Positions 27,920-36,995 of a DNA stretch of 64,000 bases are shown here, in pieces. Position 1 is the first letter of the stretch. Each line of letters begins with the position of its first letter. The stretch is from Gulbenkiania mobilis (GTDB taxonomy: Bacteria > Pseudomonadota > Gammaproteobacteria > Burkholderiales > Chromobacteriaceae): NCBI GenBank assembly GCA_004346645.1, contig SMDA01000001.1, positions 62,001-126,000 of the forward strand, in the 5' to 3' direction. The translations under genes and the position numbers were made by a program. The notes beneath the pieces are model-generated. The model saw nothing but the letters and a program-made list of their open reading frames with translations. It did no database searches and had not been told where the DNA came from.

Positions 27920-29941
27920 TCAGAAGCGGCCAGATAGCCCCAGCGTGACCCCCAGGGCATGGCCGCCCTCGCGGCCGCTGCTGCCCTGCACATGCAGGTA
28001 GCCGTCCATTGCCTTGGCAAGGTTGGCCGAAGTGCCCAGCTGCCACTCGGTCCAGTTGCGGTCACGTTGCGCGGTCTGCATGCGGTACTCGCCACGGGTG
28101 TTGACTAAGCCTGCCTCCACCCAGCGCCGATCATCATTGAACGCATGGTTATAGCTGAGCGCTGCATAGGGTGTGAAGCGCCCCAGCGGTGCCGTCAGCG
28201 TCCAGCCCAACGTGCCCACCTGCGACTTTACCGTTTGTTCGCCGAAATGCTGCGTGGTGCTGTTGCTACCGTTTTCCACCAGAGCCTTCACCTCTACCTT
28301 GTCGTAGCGCAGGCCGGCCATCGGCCCGGTACGTACCGGGCCCAGCGTCACCCAGTAGCCCCCCTGTACCCGTGCGCCGGCCTGGCTGGCGCTGGTGCTG
28401 CCGGTTTCAGTGCGCGTGAGGGGCCCCAGATGCACCGTACGCCGGGTGTCGATGTCGGACTGTCCGAAGAAGGCGTCGGCATCCACCCATAGCGGGCCCT
28501 GACGCAGGTTGTAGGTGGCGGTTAGCTGATGGCTGCGGCTCTCGGCCTGTCCCACGCTCGACAGCTCGCTCTCGGTCTTGCCGGTCGTGAAAGCCAGTCC
28601 CAGCATCGTAGTGGCATTGAGCTGGTAGCCGATCCCGGCCGTCACCAAACCTTTCGGGTCCGCAGAAGCAGGCCCGGCGTGATCCTCCCCTCCGGTAACG
28701 CTGGCATAGACATCCACCGCGCCCGCCGGGCGCATCGCGCCATCCAGAGTGCGGTAACGGGCGTCCAGTGCCTGGCGCGCGCCTTGTACCACGCCTTGCG
28801 GTGCGGCTGTCACTACTTCGGCAAACCGTGCCGCATTGAGAAAGGAGGCGAAGTACTCACCGAGGATCCGGTGTGTTGCCGGGCTGGGATGACGATCGTC
28901 TGCAAACAGGTAGCGTTCGTTTCCATTCACGTCGGCGCTGGTGCAGCTAAGCGAAGAAACGCCCGCAGGGCACGCTGACCCGGTGACGTTGCTCAGGCCG
29001 AAGGCGGCCGGGTTGGCTAGCACCTCGGCGAACAGGGTCTGGGTATCCGCGCGGATGACGTTGGCCCCGCTGGCCATCAGCGCGCCGTCCGCGGACAGGT
29101 TATAGTATTGCGACAGGGTGTTAAGCGCGCTGCGGGCCGTCGCGTAACCGGTGGTCAACTGGCCGAGCGTGGCCTCGAATGTCGGACCGCTGGTCTGTCC
29201 GGTTAGAGAGGATGCCAGCATCTGCAAGGCCTGGTTGACGCGGGCCTGCTGGCTGGCGGCCTCCAGCGTCGGCCCGTTGCGCAGGATGCTTCCGGTAGCA
29301 CTGCGCAGGGCCGCTTTGGTGGCATCGCTGGCAGGCAGCGCGTCGATGACTGCATAGAATGCGGCCGGTGTGTTGCCGAAGGCTGGCAGGTTGGGTGCAA
29401 TGATCAGGTTGGCGCCACGCGCCTTCAGCAGCCCGAGCTGCATGGCCAAGGCTGTGGCAGAGGCTGCCGCGGTGGCTTGGGCCGTGGCAGGAGTAGCCGC
29501 CGCAGCCGGGATGTCGTTGCCGCCGCTCCAGACAAAGTAGACTGCGTTGCCATCGGCGCGCCCGCCGGTACGCGCCAGATGGTCGCTGATCTGGGTCGGC
29601 AGGTCGCGAATCTCCAGGCCCCCGGGCCCGGCATTGCCCACTTCTTCGGAGCGCGCCCCCCCTTGGGCGAAGTTATTGCCCGACTGGCTGGTGGCAGGGT
29701 TGGCCGAGTTGGTGGCCACGCTCTGCAGTCCTAGGGCAGCGGCAAGATAGTCTGCGTGGTTCGGGGCATTGTCCACGGTGAAGCGCGCCCCCGGGGGCAG
29801 AGGGCCCAGCCCGCCGAAGGCGCCGCCGTCGGTCAGGCTGTCACCAAAGAAATAGATGTTTCCAAACACCTGGGCTGTTGCGCCCGGTGCCTGCAGGGCC
29901 AGTATGGTCGCCGCTGCGGTGATTGCCAGTCTGAACTGCAT
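27920..29941 (-). CDS. GDSL-family esterase autotransporter
   Basis: A 673-residue type V secretion protein. A signal peptide (LAITAAATILALQAPGATA) is followed by a GDSL lipase/esterase passenger: block I FFGDSLTDGGAFGG, block III SGGNDIPAAA and block V DDRHPSPATHRIL with the Asp and His of the triad. From about residue 400 comes a C-terminal beta-barrel with alternating strands that ends in GLSGRF, the outer membrane phenylalanine signature. It resembles EstA of Pseudomonas, an outer membrane esterase linked to motility and lipid hydrolysis. It lies back to back with flgA. Confidence 0.9.
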   Translation of the reverse strand: MQFRLAITAAATILALQAPGATAQVFGNIYFFGDSLTDGGAFGGLGPLPPGARFTVDNAPNHADYLAAALGLQSVATNSANPATSQSGNNFAQGGARSEEVGNAGPGGLEIRDLPTQISDHLARTGGRADGNAVYFVWSGGNDIPAAAATPATAQATAAASATALAMQLGLLKARGANLIIAPNLPAFGNTPAAFYAVIDALPASDATKAALRSATGSILRNGPTLEAASQQARVNQALQMLASSLTGQTSGPTFEATLGQLTTGYATARSALNTLSQYYNLSADGALMASGANVIRADTQTLFAEVLANPAAFGLSNVTGSACPAGVSSLSCTSADVNGNERYLFADDRHPSPATHRILGEYFASFLNAARFAEVVTAAPQGVVQGARQALDARYRTLDGAMRPAGAVDVYASVTGGEDHAGPASADPKGLVTAGIGYQLNATTMLGLAFTTGKTESELSSVGQAESRSHQLTATYNLRQGPLWVDADAFFGQSDIDTRRTVHLGPLTRTETGSTSASQAGARVQGGYWVTLGPVRTGPMAGLRYDKVEVKALVENGSNSTTQHFGEQTVKSQVGTLGWTLTAPLGRFTPYAALSYNHAFNDDRRWVEAGLVNTRGEYRMQTAQRDRNWTEWQLGTSANLAKAMDGYLHVQGSSGREGGHALGVTLGLSGRF

Positions 29942-30069
29942 GAAGCTTCCCCTCGCTGCGTGTGGTTGAAGTTGTTGCTCTAATGACGGGGACAAGTGTT
30001 TGCCGGGCGGAAAAGTCCGTCAATGCAGCGCGGCTGTCGGGCAAGCAGACAGAGAAAGTGTGAGGACCG

Positions 30070-30741
30070 ATGAGCCGTAAATGGTGGATGGGGATGGTGT
30101 GGGTGATGGGAGGCAGCCTGGCACACGCGGCCGGTCAGAGCCTGCCAGCGCTGGAGGCGCTGGCGCGCGCCTTCGTGCAGAACGAGCTGGCCGCGCAAGG
30201 GGCCAGCTTCCAGCTGGGGCGTTTCGATCCCGCGTTGGTGGTGCCTGCCTGCAATGCACCCCGGGTAGCCTGGGCTGGGGAGGGACAAGCATCCGGACAG
30301 GTGCTGGTCAGCTGCCCGGACAAGGGGTGGAGCCTGCGGCTGCCGGTGACCGTGGTACGCAAGCAGATGGGGCTGGTGACTACCCGCGCGGTGCGGGCGG
30401 GCGAAGTGCTGCGCGCAGAGGATGTGCGGCTGGCCGAAGTGCCCAATCCGGCACTGGCACGCAACGTGCTTTCACAGAGTGAGATGGCCGTGGGGAAGGT
30501 GCTCCGCAGCGGTGCCCCGGCAGGGGCTTGGGTGCGTGACTTTATGGTGCGCGCCCCGCTTCTGGTAAAGGCCAACCAGCGGGTGCGCGTGTTGGCCGAA
30601 GGCGATGGTTTCGCCGTCCAGTCAGAAGGCGTGGCAGTGGGCAATGCCGGGGAGGGCGAAGCTGTCTCCGTGCGCATGAGCTCGGGCCGCCTGGTCCGTG
30701 GTACGGTTGCCACGGACGGTAGCGTGAAGGTCGTATTTTGA
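30070..30741 (+). CDS. flgA: Flagellar P-ring assembly chaperone FlgA
   Basis: A 223-residue periplasmic protein with a signal peptide (MGMVWVMGGSLAHAAG). It helps FlgI assemble the P-ring in the flagellar basal body. An SAF domain is visible: VVRKQMGLVTTRAVRAGEVLRAEDVRLAEVPNP, followed by the C-terminal FlgA part with VKANQRVRVLAEGDGFAV and EAVSVRMSSGRLVRGTV. It is followed by flgM and flgN, the classic order. The rod and ring operon that often lies divergently next to flgA is absent here. Confidence 0.92.
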   Translation: MSRKWWMGMVWVMGGSLAHAAGQSLPALEALARAFVQNELAAQGASFQLGRFDPALVVPACNAPRVAWAGEGQASGQVLVSCPDKGWSLRLPVTVVRKQMGLVTTRAVRAGEVLRAEDVRLAEVPNPALARNVLSQSEMAVGKVLRSGAPAGAWVRDFMVRAPLLVKANQRVRVLAEGDGFAVQSEGVAVGNAGEGEAVSVRMSSGRLVRGTVATDGSVKVVF

Positions 30742-30753
30742 TAAAATTTATTC

Positions 30754-30780
30754 TCAAGAAAAGGCCGTTTGCGCCGATAA
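30754..30780 (+). promoter_or_regulatory. Sigma-28 (FliA) promoter of flgM
   Basis: The -10 is a perfect GCCGATAA (30773-30780). Eleven bases before it stands TCAAGAAA, a partial match to the -35 TAAAGTTT. The spacing and the place between flgA and flgM fit a flagellar class 3 promoter. Confidence 0.7.
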
Positions 30781-30817
30781 TGAAAGTAACCACGTCTACC
30801 GTACGGAAGGAATGACG

Positions 30818-31111
30818 ATGAAAATCGACAGCTCGGGCAAAGCCCTGGGTGCCTATGCGCCCCAGGCAAAGCCGGCGCGCCGCGACGAAACGCCGGCTGC
30901 AGCCCGCCCGGCCGCGCCCTCCGAAAATGTTGCCATCAATCCCGCCGCCAGCAAGATGAGCGCCATCGAGCGTGAGATTGGCACGGCACCCGCGTTCGAC
31001 AGCGAGAAGGTCGCAGCCATCAAGGCGGCCATCACTGCCGGCACCTTCTCGGTCCACCCGGAAAAGATTGCCGATGGCCTGATCGCCTCTGCGCGCGAAC
31101 TGCTGAGCTGA
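30818..31111 (+). CDS. flgM: Anti-sigma-28 factor FlgM
   Basis: A 97-residue protein with a disordered N-terminal half (Ala/Pro/Lys rich) and a conserved C-terminal sigma-binding region FDSEKVAAIKAAITAGTF and HPEKIADGLIASARELL. FlgM binds FliA until the hook-basal body is finished, then leaves through the flagellar export gate. GGAAGG lies seven bases before ATG 30818 but only one base before an in-frame ATG at 30812, so I prefer 30818. Confidence 0.92.
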   Translation: MKIDSSGKALGAYAPQAKPARRDETPAAARPAAPSENVAINPAASKMSAIEREIGTAPAFDSEKVAAIKAAITAGTFSVHPEKIADGLIASARELLS

Positions 31112-31118
31112 TCCTCCG

Positions 31119-31583
31119 ATGACTGCTGCCGTGCCGTTTGCCGGATGGTGTCAAGAAGAAGCCCGTGCTTTGGCCGGGCTTCGGTCTGTTCTGGTGGCCG
31201 AATCCGAAGCGCTGGACGCACGCGAACCTGCCCGGATCGAGGCGCTGGCGGCCGAGAAGGCGCGGCTGGTGGAGGCGCTCTCGGCCCTTGCCGCGCGCCG
31301 CGGTGCCTGGATGCAAGAAGCCGGTCTTGACTCGCGCGAGGCGCTGACGACCTGGCTTGCCGACCAGCCTGTCGAGCGGGACGCCTGGGGGGCTCTCGAA
31401 CAGATTGCCGCCGAGGTGCGCGACCTCAACGCTCGGAATGGTCAACTGATCGACGCCCGGTTGGCGCTTACCAATGAAGCCCTGACCCTGCTGCGCGAGG
31501 CGGCTGCTGCCACACTCGGCTACACCCGCGAAGGCGCAAAGCCCGATCTGCCAGGTGGCGGCCGCCACCTAGGCTCCGCCTGA
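31119..31583 (+). CDS. flgN: Flagellar export chaperone FlgN
   Basis: A 154-residue helical protein in the FlgN position just after flgM. FlgN binds the hook-filament junction proteins FlgK and FlgL. The sequence is rich in Ala, Leu, Glu and Arg with heptad-like pattern (ARIEALAAEKARLVEALSAL) and a central NARNGQLIDARLALTNEAL, matching the FlgN family. Identity at the sequence level is low, as usual, so the call leans on context. Confidence 0.85.
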   Translation: MTAAVPFAGWCQEEARALAGLRSVLVAESEALDAREPARIEALAAEKARLVEALSALAARRGAWMQEAGLDSREALTTWLADQPVERDAWGALEQIAAEVRDLNARNGQLIDARLALTNEALTLLREAAAATLGYTREGAKPDLPGGGRHLGSA

Positions 31584-31590
31584 GCCGACC

Positions 31591-31619
31591 AGCCTCCGCA
31601 GGTGTGCGCTCCGGAGGCT
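31591..31619 (+). terminator. Probable terminator after flgN
   Basis: AGCCTCCG and CGGAGGCT pair around 13 bases; the following TTGTGG is only a weak T tract. Confidence 0.5.
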
Positions 31620-31663
31620 TTGTGGTATCTTCGCCGCTGGGCTAGAAACCACTTTCCGACTAC

Positions 31664-32584
31664 ATGACCCTGTTATCCCTGATTGCTGCCCTGCTGCTGG
31701 AACAGGTCCGGCCGCTGGGGAATCGCAACCGTGTCTGGTTGCTGTTCACCCGCTATGCCAACCATCTCGAGCGCAACTTGAATGCTGGTTCCAACCGGCA
31801 TGGCGTGCTTGCATGGCTGGCGGCGATCGTCCCGTTCGTCGCGGTGGCACTGGGCGTGTTCTATCTGCTGGATATGGTAAGCAGCGCCCTGGCCTTTGCC
31901 TGGAGCGTGTTTGTCCTCTACCTGACGATGGGCTTCAGACATTTCTCGGGTGCCTTCTCCGACATCTCGCTGGCGTTGGCCGAAGGCCGCGATTTTGATG
32001 CGCGGCAGGCCCTCGCCCAATGGACCGGCCAGCCCACCTCGGAACTCTCGGTGAATGAGATTTCCCGCCTGGCCATCGAGCAGGGGGTGATCGACACCTA
32101 CCGGCATGTGTTCGGAACGATGTTCTGGTTTGTGATCCTGCCGGGTCCGGCGGGTGCCCTGCTGTACCGGCTGAGCGTGATGCTGGCCCAGAAGTGGGGC
32201 GACCGCTGGAGCGAAGAGGATCGCTTCGGCCGCTTCGCCGCGCAGGCCTTGGCCTGGCTGGACTGGGTGCCGGTGCGCCTGACGGCCGCGAGCTTCGCCA
32301 TCATGGGCGACTTCGAGGATGCGGTGTACTGCTGGCGCTCGCAGGCGCGCACCTGGGGCAACTATGCCCACGGTATCCTGCTGGCCTCGGCTGCCGGTGC
32401 CATCGGCGTGAAGCTGGGGGATCCGCTGCGACAGGATTACACGGTCCGCTTCCGCCCCGAACTGGGTGTGGGTGACGAGGCCGATCCGTATTACCTGAAG
32501 AGTGCCGTGGGGCTTGTCTGGCGTTCGGCCCTGCTGTGGCTGGGTGTGATCCTGCTCATGAGCCTGACCTTTCACATCGGTTGA
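31664..32584 (+). CDS. CobD/CbiB-family membrane protein
   Basis: A 306-residue inner membrane protein with about five membrane segments, of the CobD/CbiB (AmpE-like) family. CobD/CbiB makes adenosylcobinamide phosphate, but many betaproteobacteria carry this distant version without cobalamin genes nearby, so a cobalamin role is unproven. Characteristic parts are LLSLIAALLLEQVRPLG at the start, LSVNEISRLAIEQGVIDTYRHVFGTMFWFVILPGPAGALLYRL and the end VGLVWRSALLWLGVILL. It is a single gene between flgN and rhlE. Confidence 0.75.
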   Translation: MTLLSLIAALLLEQVRPLGNRNRVWLLFTRYANHLERNLNAGSNRHGVLAWLAAIVPFVAVALGVFYLLDMVSSALAFAWSVFVLYLTMGFRHFSGAFSDISLALAEGRDFDARQALAQWTGQPTSELSVNEISRLAIEQGVIDTYRHVFGTMFWFVILPGPAGALLYRLSVMLAQKWGDRWSEEDRFGRFAAQALAWLDWVPVRLTAASFAIMGDFEDAVYCWRSQARTWGNYAHGILLASAAGAIGVKLGDPLRQDYTVRFRPELGVGDEADPYYLKSAVGLVWRSALLWLGVILLMSLTFHIG

Positions 32585-32687
32585 TTCCTGCGGGGCGGCC
32601 CCTCAAGCCGTCCCGCTCTCATTTTCCGGGCCTGCCCGCTGCCGCTGACACGGCCGGCCGGCCCGTTGCGATTCTTGGAGTAAATAC

Positions 32688-34091
32688 ATGCATTTTGCCG
32701 AGCTTGGGCTGTCGCCCGAGATTCTGCGTGCGATCGAAGAGATGGGCTATACCGAGCCCACCCCGATCCAGGCAAAAGCGATTCCGCTGGTACTGACCGG
32801 GCGTGACCTTCTGGCCGCCGCCCAGACCGGCACCGGCAAGACGGCGGCCTTCGTGCTGCCGCTGCTGGAGCGGTTGAAGAAGTTTGCCAACAGCAGCGTT
32901 TCCCCCGCGATGCATCCTGTTCGCGTACTGGTGCTGACGCCGACGCGTGAGCTGGCCGACCAGATCGGGGTCAATGTGCGAGCGTATACCAAATATCTGC
33001 CGCTACGTTCGGCCACGGTATTCGGAGGCGTCAATATGGACCCGCAGGTGCAGGAGCTGCGCCGTGGCGCAGAAATCCTGATCGCGACACCGGGCCGCCT
33101 CCTGGACCACGTGCAGCAGAAGACGGTGCAGTTCAACAAGGTGGAGATGCTGGTACTGGACGAGGCGGATCGAATGCTCGACATGGGCTTCATCCAGGAC
33201 ATCCGCAAAATCCTGTCGCTGTTGCCCAAGGAGCGGCAGACGCTGCTGTTCTCCGCCACCTTCGCGCCGGAGATCAAGCGGCTGGCAGCCGACTTCATGC
33301 GTTCGCCCGAGACGGTGGAAGTGGCACGTCGCAATGCCACCAACGACCAAGTGGAGCAGATCGTGTATCAGGTGGATGGCAGCCGCAAACGGCATCTGCT
33401 CAGCCACCTGATCCGCAGCCGGGCGATGAGCCAGGTGATCGTGTTCTGCAAGACCAAGCTTTCGGCCGACCAGCTGGCGCGCGATCTCAAGCGCGACGGT
33501 CATGCGGCAGAGGCCATTCATGGCGACAAGGCGCAAAGTGCACGCCTGGAAACACTGGAGAAGTTCAAGGCCGGCGACGTGAAGGTGCTGGTGGCCACCG
33601 ATGTGGCGGCCCGTGGCCTGGATATCTCCGAGCTGCCGTATGTGGTCAACTTCGAGTTGCCCAATGCGCCGGAGGACTATGTGCACCGCATCGGCCGCAC
33701 CGGCCGTGCCGGCGCCAAGGGGATCGCCATTTCGCTGATGTCGCAGGACGAGACCCGTCAGCACGAGGCTATCGAGAAGCTGACGCGCCAGACACTGACG
33801 CCACAGACGGTGGAAGGGTTCTGGCCTTCGTGGATGGAGCGTCCGGCAGGCAGTGCGCCCGCCCCCACACGGGGTCCGGGCCGTGTCGCCTCGACGACGG
33901 GTGGCCCCAGCCTCGCACGCGGGGAGCGCAGCGAGCGTGGAGAGCGCGGCGACCGGAGTGATCGCAGTGAGCGCGCCGAGCAGCCGGACAGCGAGCAGGC
34001 CCCACGCCGCACGCTGCGGCCCCTGCGGCGACGCGAGCGGGAAGTGCCTGCCCTGCTGCTTCCTCCGCGCTACAAGTCCGAAAACACCTGA
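32688..34091 (+). CDS. rhlE: ATP-dependent RNA helicase RhlE
   Basis: A 467-residue DEAD-box helicase. Motifs in order: Q motif YTEPTPIQAKAIPL, Walker A AAQTGTGKTAAF, PTRELADQIGV, DEAD in MLVLDEADRMLDMGF, SAT in LLFSATFAPE, and HRIGRTGRAGAKG. RhlE works in ribosome maturation and RNA turnover. The tail after about residue 385 is low-complexity and charged, with repeated Arg, Ser, Gly, Glu and Asp (SERGERGDRSDRSERAEQ) and probably binds RNA without a fixed fold. TTGGAG lies seven bases before the start. Confidence 0.93.
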   Translation: MHFAELGLSPEILRAIEEMGYTEPTPIQAKAIPLVLTGRDLLAAAQTGTGKTAAFVLPLLERLKKFANSSVSPAMHPVRVLVLTPTRELADQIGVNVRAYTKYLPLRSATVFGGVNMDPQVQELRRGAEILIATPGRLLDHVQQKTVQFNKVEMLVLDEADRMLDMGFIQDIRKILSLLPKERQTLLFSATFAPEIKRLAADFMRSPETVEVARRNATNDQVEQIVYQVDGSRKRHLLSHLIRSRAMSQVIVFCKTKLSADQLARDLKRDGHAAEAIHGDKAQSARLETLEKFKAGDVKVLVATDVAARGLDISELPYVVNFELPNAPEDYVHRIGRTGRAGAKGIAISLMSQDETRQHEAIEKLTRQTLTPQTVEGFWPSWMERPAGSAPAPTRGPGRVASTTGGPSLARGERSERGERGDRSDRSERAEQPDSEQAPRRTLRPLRRREREVPALLLPPRYKSENT

Positions 34092-34107
34092 GTTTTTCGG
34101 CCAACCT

Positions 34108-34133
34108 CCCGCCCTCCCCGCCCTCCCCGCCCT
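34108..34133 (+). repeat. Short tandem repeat, 9 bp x 2.9
   Basis: CCCGCCCTC is repeated almost three times without change between the rhlE stop and its terminator. A copy of the enriched word lies directly before it (34096-34106). Confidence 0.7.
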
Positions 34134-34151
34134 GCCTTGGCAGGGCTTTTT
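34129..34151 (+). terminator. Intrinsic terminator of rhlE
   Basis: GCCCTGCC and GGCAGGGC pair around TT, followed by five T. Confidence 0.88.
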
Positions 34152-34160
34152 GCTGTCGGC

Positions 34161-34187
34161 AAAAAAGCGGCCAGCCAGGCTGCTTTT
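34161..34187 (-). terminator. Intrinsic terminator of lutABC
   Basis: On the minus strand AAAAGCAGCC pairs with GGCCGCTTTTTT around TGGCT, with one mismatch, and ends in a T run. It lies just after lutC. Confidence 0.65.
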
Positions 34188-34208
34188 ACTGGAAGGCGGG
34201 TGCCAGAT

Positions 34209-34775
34209 TCAGACAAAAATGACTAACGCCGCCATCGCTCCGTGCGCACCCATCACGAGGCTCTGCTCTATGTCGGCGGTACGGGAGCTGCCGCTGATGA
34301 AGGCGCCAAAGCCGTGTTCCCGGAAGCGGATGCGGGCGTAGGCATCGCGCATGTTGTCCACAATGGCGGCACGTGGCACTACCAGTACCAGCTTCTGGGT
34401 CAGGAAGTAGAGCGAACGGAAGGTGTTGTCCGGATGGCTGACCCAGACGGCTGCGCTTTCGGCCACAGCCAGCTCACCTGGCACGACAGCGACGTCGACA
34501 TCGTTCCAGTCGTGCGGACGCACCGGCTGGGGCAGGTTGGCCGAAGTCAGGTCCACCAGACGGCCGTGATCAGGCCAGCGTGCCCGTACGTGGTCGAGCA
34601 CGCTCTCCCCTTCGGCCAACTGCACCGCCTCGCCCCCGAGATTGCGGATTAGTCCGGCAAAGGCGGCAAAGCGGTCCTCAAAGCCCAGAAAGGGTACGGC
34701 ATGGATGTCGGGTAGGGTGGGCCCTTGCGGGCGGTTTTGGCGCAGGCGTGCCAGGATGGCGTCGCGGCTGGTCAT
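34209..34775 (-). CDS. lutC: L-lactate utilization protein LutC
   Basis: A 188-residue LUD-domain protein, third subunit of the LutABC lactate oxidation complex. The sequence shows DVAVVPGELAVAESAAVWVS, FLTQKLVLVVPRAAIVDNM and the end FISGSSRTADIEQSLVMGAHG, all typical of LutC. The start overlaps the lutB stop by four bases, which decides it against a longer frame. Two exact copies of the enriched word lie within 90 bases in opposite orientation. Confidence 0.92.
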   Translation of the reverse strand: MTSRDAILARLRQNRPQGPTLPDIHAVPFLGFEDRFAAFAGLIRNLGGEAVQLAEGESVLDHVRARWPDHGRLVDLTSANLPQPVRPHDWNDVDVAVVPGELAVAESAAVWVSHPDNTFRSLYFLTQKLVLVVPRAAIVDNMRDAYARIRFREHGFGAFISGSSRTADIEQSLVMGAHGAMAALVIFV

Positions 34776-36157
34776 GACGGGTTCTCCTGCTGGCGTTCGC
34801 GCCATAGTTCCTTGAAGCTTTTGCTCGGCATATCGGGTAGCGCCCTTCCTGCGCGTGACCAGGCGCTGTCCGCCGTCAGCGCAGCCGGCAGCACTGGCAC
34901 CACCTTGCGCATTACCTTGCCGCCCGCATCCATCAGCGCCGGATGCCGGATGGCAAAGCGCATGGCCAGCAGGCCCATCTTCTTGACCGGCTTCAGCGTG
35001 CCGGCCTCGAAGGCGCGCCTGCGCTGCAGCACCAGCTGTTCGTGCAGGTTGATTTTTACCGGACAGACGTTGCTGCACGAACCGCAGGTGGTGCAGGCAA
35101 AAGCCATGCTGCCGTGCTGGTCGATGTCGCGGCTGGGACCGAGCGTAGAGCCGATGGGGCCCGGAATGATGTAGCTGTAGCTGTGGCCGGTACTGCGGCG
35201 GTACACCGGGCAGGTATTCATGCAGGCGCCGCAGCGAATGCAGCGCAGGCTCTGGTAGAAGTCGGCGTCGCCTAGGATCTGGCTGCGGCCGTTGTCCACG
35301 ATCACGATGTGCAGCTGGCCGCCCGGACGGGGGCGGTGAAAGTGCGAAGTGTAGGTAGTGATCGGCGAGCCGATGGCCGAGCGCGCCAGGAGACGGGTGA
35401 ATACGCCCAGATGCTCCAGCCGGGGAATGATCTTCTCAAGCCCCATGCTGGCGATGTGCAGCGGAGGCAGGGCCGTGCCCAGGTCGGCATTGCCCTCGTT
35501 GGTGCATACCACGATACCGCCAGTCTCGGCAATGGCGAAGTTGACACCGGTCAGGCCGGCGTCGGCGGTGAGGAAGTGCTGGCGCAGGTTGGCGCGCGCG
35601 GCGTGGGTGAGGTAGGTGGGGTCGTTATTGCCTGCCTCGGTGCCCAGCTCGCGGTGAAACAGCTCGGAAATCTGCTCTTTTTTCAGGTGGATGGCCGGCA
35701 TCACGATGTGGCTGGGTGGCTCCTGGCGGAGCTGCACGATGCGCTCGCCCAGGTCGGTGTCGATCACCTCGATGCCGTGCTGTTCCAGATAAGGGTTCAG
35801 CCCGCACTCTTCGGTGAGCATGGACTTGGACTTCACCAGCTTTTGTACGCCAGCGGCCGCGAGCAGTCCGTGCACGATGCGGTTGTGCTCGTCGGCATCC
35901 GCCGCCCAGTGCACCACCACGCCGTTTTTCTCGGCGTTCTCCTGAAATGCCACCAGGTATTCGTCCAGCCGCGACAGGGTGTGTGCCTTGATTTCGCGGG
36001 CCAAGGTGCGCAATGCTTCCCATTCGGGCAGTTGGCTGGCCTGTGTGTCGCGCTTCTGGCGTACCCACCAGATGGCGCTGTCGTGCCAGCGGGCCTGTTC
36101 CCGGTCCTGCAGGAAGGCCGCCGCCGCCTCGGGGTGGTGGATATGCGCGGGCTTCAT
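34772..36157 (-). CDS. lutB: L-lactate utilization iron-sulfur protein LutB
   Basis: A 461-residue subunit with an N-terminal LUD domain (about residues 60-290; MLTEECGLNPYLEQHGIEVIDTD, split here by its features) and a C-terminal double 4Fe-4S ferredoxin domain with CIRCGACMNTCPVY and CTTCGSCSNVCPVK. LutB passes electrons from lactate oxidation towards the quinone pool in the cytoplasm. It overlaps lutA and lutC by four bases each, so the three genes form one operon. Confidence 0.94.
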   Translation of the reverse strand: MKPAHIHHPEAAAAFLQDREQARWHDSAIWWVRQKRDTQASQLPEWEALRTLAREIKAHTLSRLDEYLVAFQENAEKNGVVVHWAADADEHNRIVHGLLAAAGVQKLVKSKSMLTEECGLNPYLEQHGIEVIDTDLGERIVQLRQEPPSHIVMPAIHLKKEQISELFHRELGTEAGNNDPTYLTHAARANLRQHFLTADAGLTGVNFAIAETGGIVVCTNEGNADLGTALPPLHIASMGLEKIIPRLEHLGVFTRLLARSAIGSPITTYTSHFHRPRPGGQLHIVIVDNGRSQILGDADFYQSLRCIRCGACMNTCPVYRRSTGHSYSYIIPGPIGSTLGPSRDIDQHGSMAFACTTCGSCSNVCPVKINLHEQLVLQRRRAFEAGTLKPVKKMGLLAMRFAIRHPALMDAGGKVMRKVVPVLPAALTADSAWSRAGRALPDMPSKSFKELWRERQQENPS

Positions 36158-36909
36158 GCTGCACCTCCGCGTCCGGTGAGAATTTCGACCACATGCAGCG
36201 GCCGGATGGGGCGGCCGTTATGCCGGATGATTCCGCCCATGTGCATCAGACAGGACGGATCGGCGCCGACGATGAACTGGGCACCGGTGGCCTCGTGCTG
36301 CGCCACCCGGTCTTCGCCCATCGCTACTGATACTTCCGGCTCGTCCACGCTGAAGGTCCCCCCGAAGCCACAGCATTCGTCACGGCGTTCGGGCAATCTG
36401 ACTTCGATGCCGTCCACCAGCTGCAGGATGCGCTCCAGCCGTGAGTGGTAGGGCACCATCAGCTCGGACGGGGCGGCGTGGCCCAGCTCGCGCAGGCCGT
36501 GGCAACTCTGATGGATGGACACGGTATGCGGGAAGTACACCGGCTTCGGCAGTTTTTCCACCTTCAGCACATCCTGCAGGAACTCCACGATTTCGTAGAT
36601 ACGCGGTTGCAGCGCCTTGTAGGCGTTGCTGTCGGCGATATACCAGTCGTAGTGATGCTTCACATAAGCGGTGCAGCTGCCGGAGGGCGACACGACGTAG
36701 TCGTAGTCCTTGAAGAGGCCGGTGAAGCGCTGGGCTGCCTCGCAGGCGCCACGGCTGTCGCCATTGTTGCTCAGCGGCTGGCCACAGCAGGTCTGGTCCA
36801 TGGGGTAATGTACGGTCACGCCATAGCCTTCAAGCAGCTCCACGGTAGCCATGGCCACGTGCGGGAACAGCTCGTTGACGAAACAGGGAATGAAGAGGGC
36901 AACGTTCAT
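36154..36909 (-). CDS. lutA: L-lactate utilization protein LutA
   Basis: A 251-residue protein with two cysteine-rich CCG domains: DQTCCGQPLSNNG near residue 45 and RRDECCGFGGTFSV near residue 185. These bind iron-sulfur centres, as in heterodisulfide reductase and glycolate oxidase subunits. It begins MNVALFIPCFVNELFPHVA, the usual LutA start. It is the first gene of lutABC. No LutR regulator or lactate permease is found next to it. Confidence 0.93.
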   Translation of the reverse strand: MNVALFIPCFVNELFPHVAMATVELLEGYGVTVHYPMDQTCCGQPLSNNGDSRGACEAAQRFTGLFKDYDYVVSPSGSCTAYVKHHYDWYIADSNAYKALQPRIYEIVEFLQDVLKVEKLPKPVYFPHTVSIHQSCHGLRELGHAAPSELMVPYHSRLERILQLVDGIEVRLPERRDECCGFGGTFSVDEPEVSVAMGEDRVAQHEATGAQFIVGADPSCLMHMGGIIRHNGRPIRPLHVVEILTGRGGAA

Positions 36910-36995
36910 GAGATGGGCCCGGTGGGCAGACAACAGGTCAGCGTGAATTAAAACGCCGATGCCCGGCCGGGCCAATGGGGAGTAACCCTTGCGGC

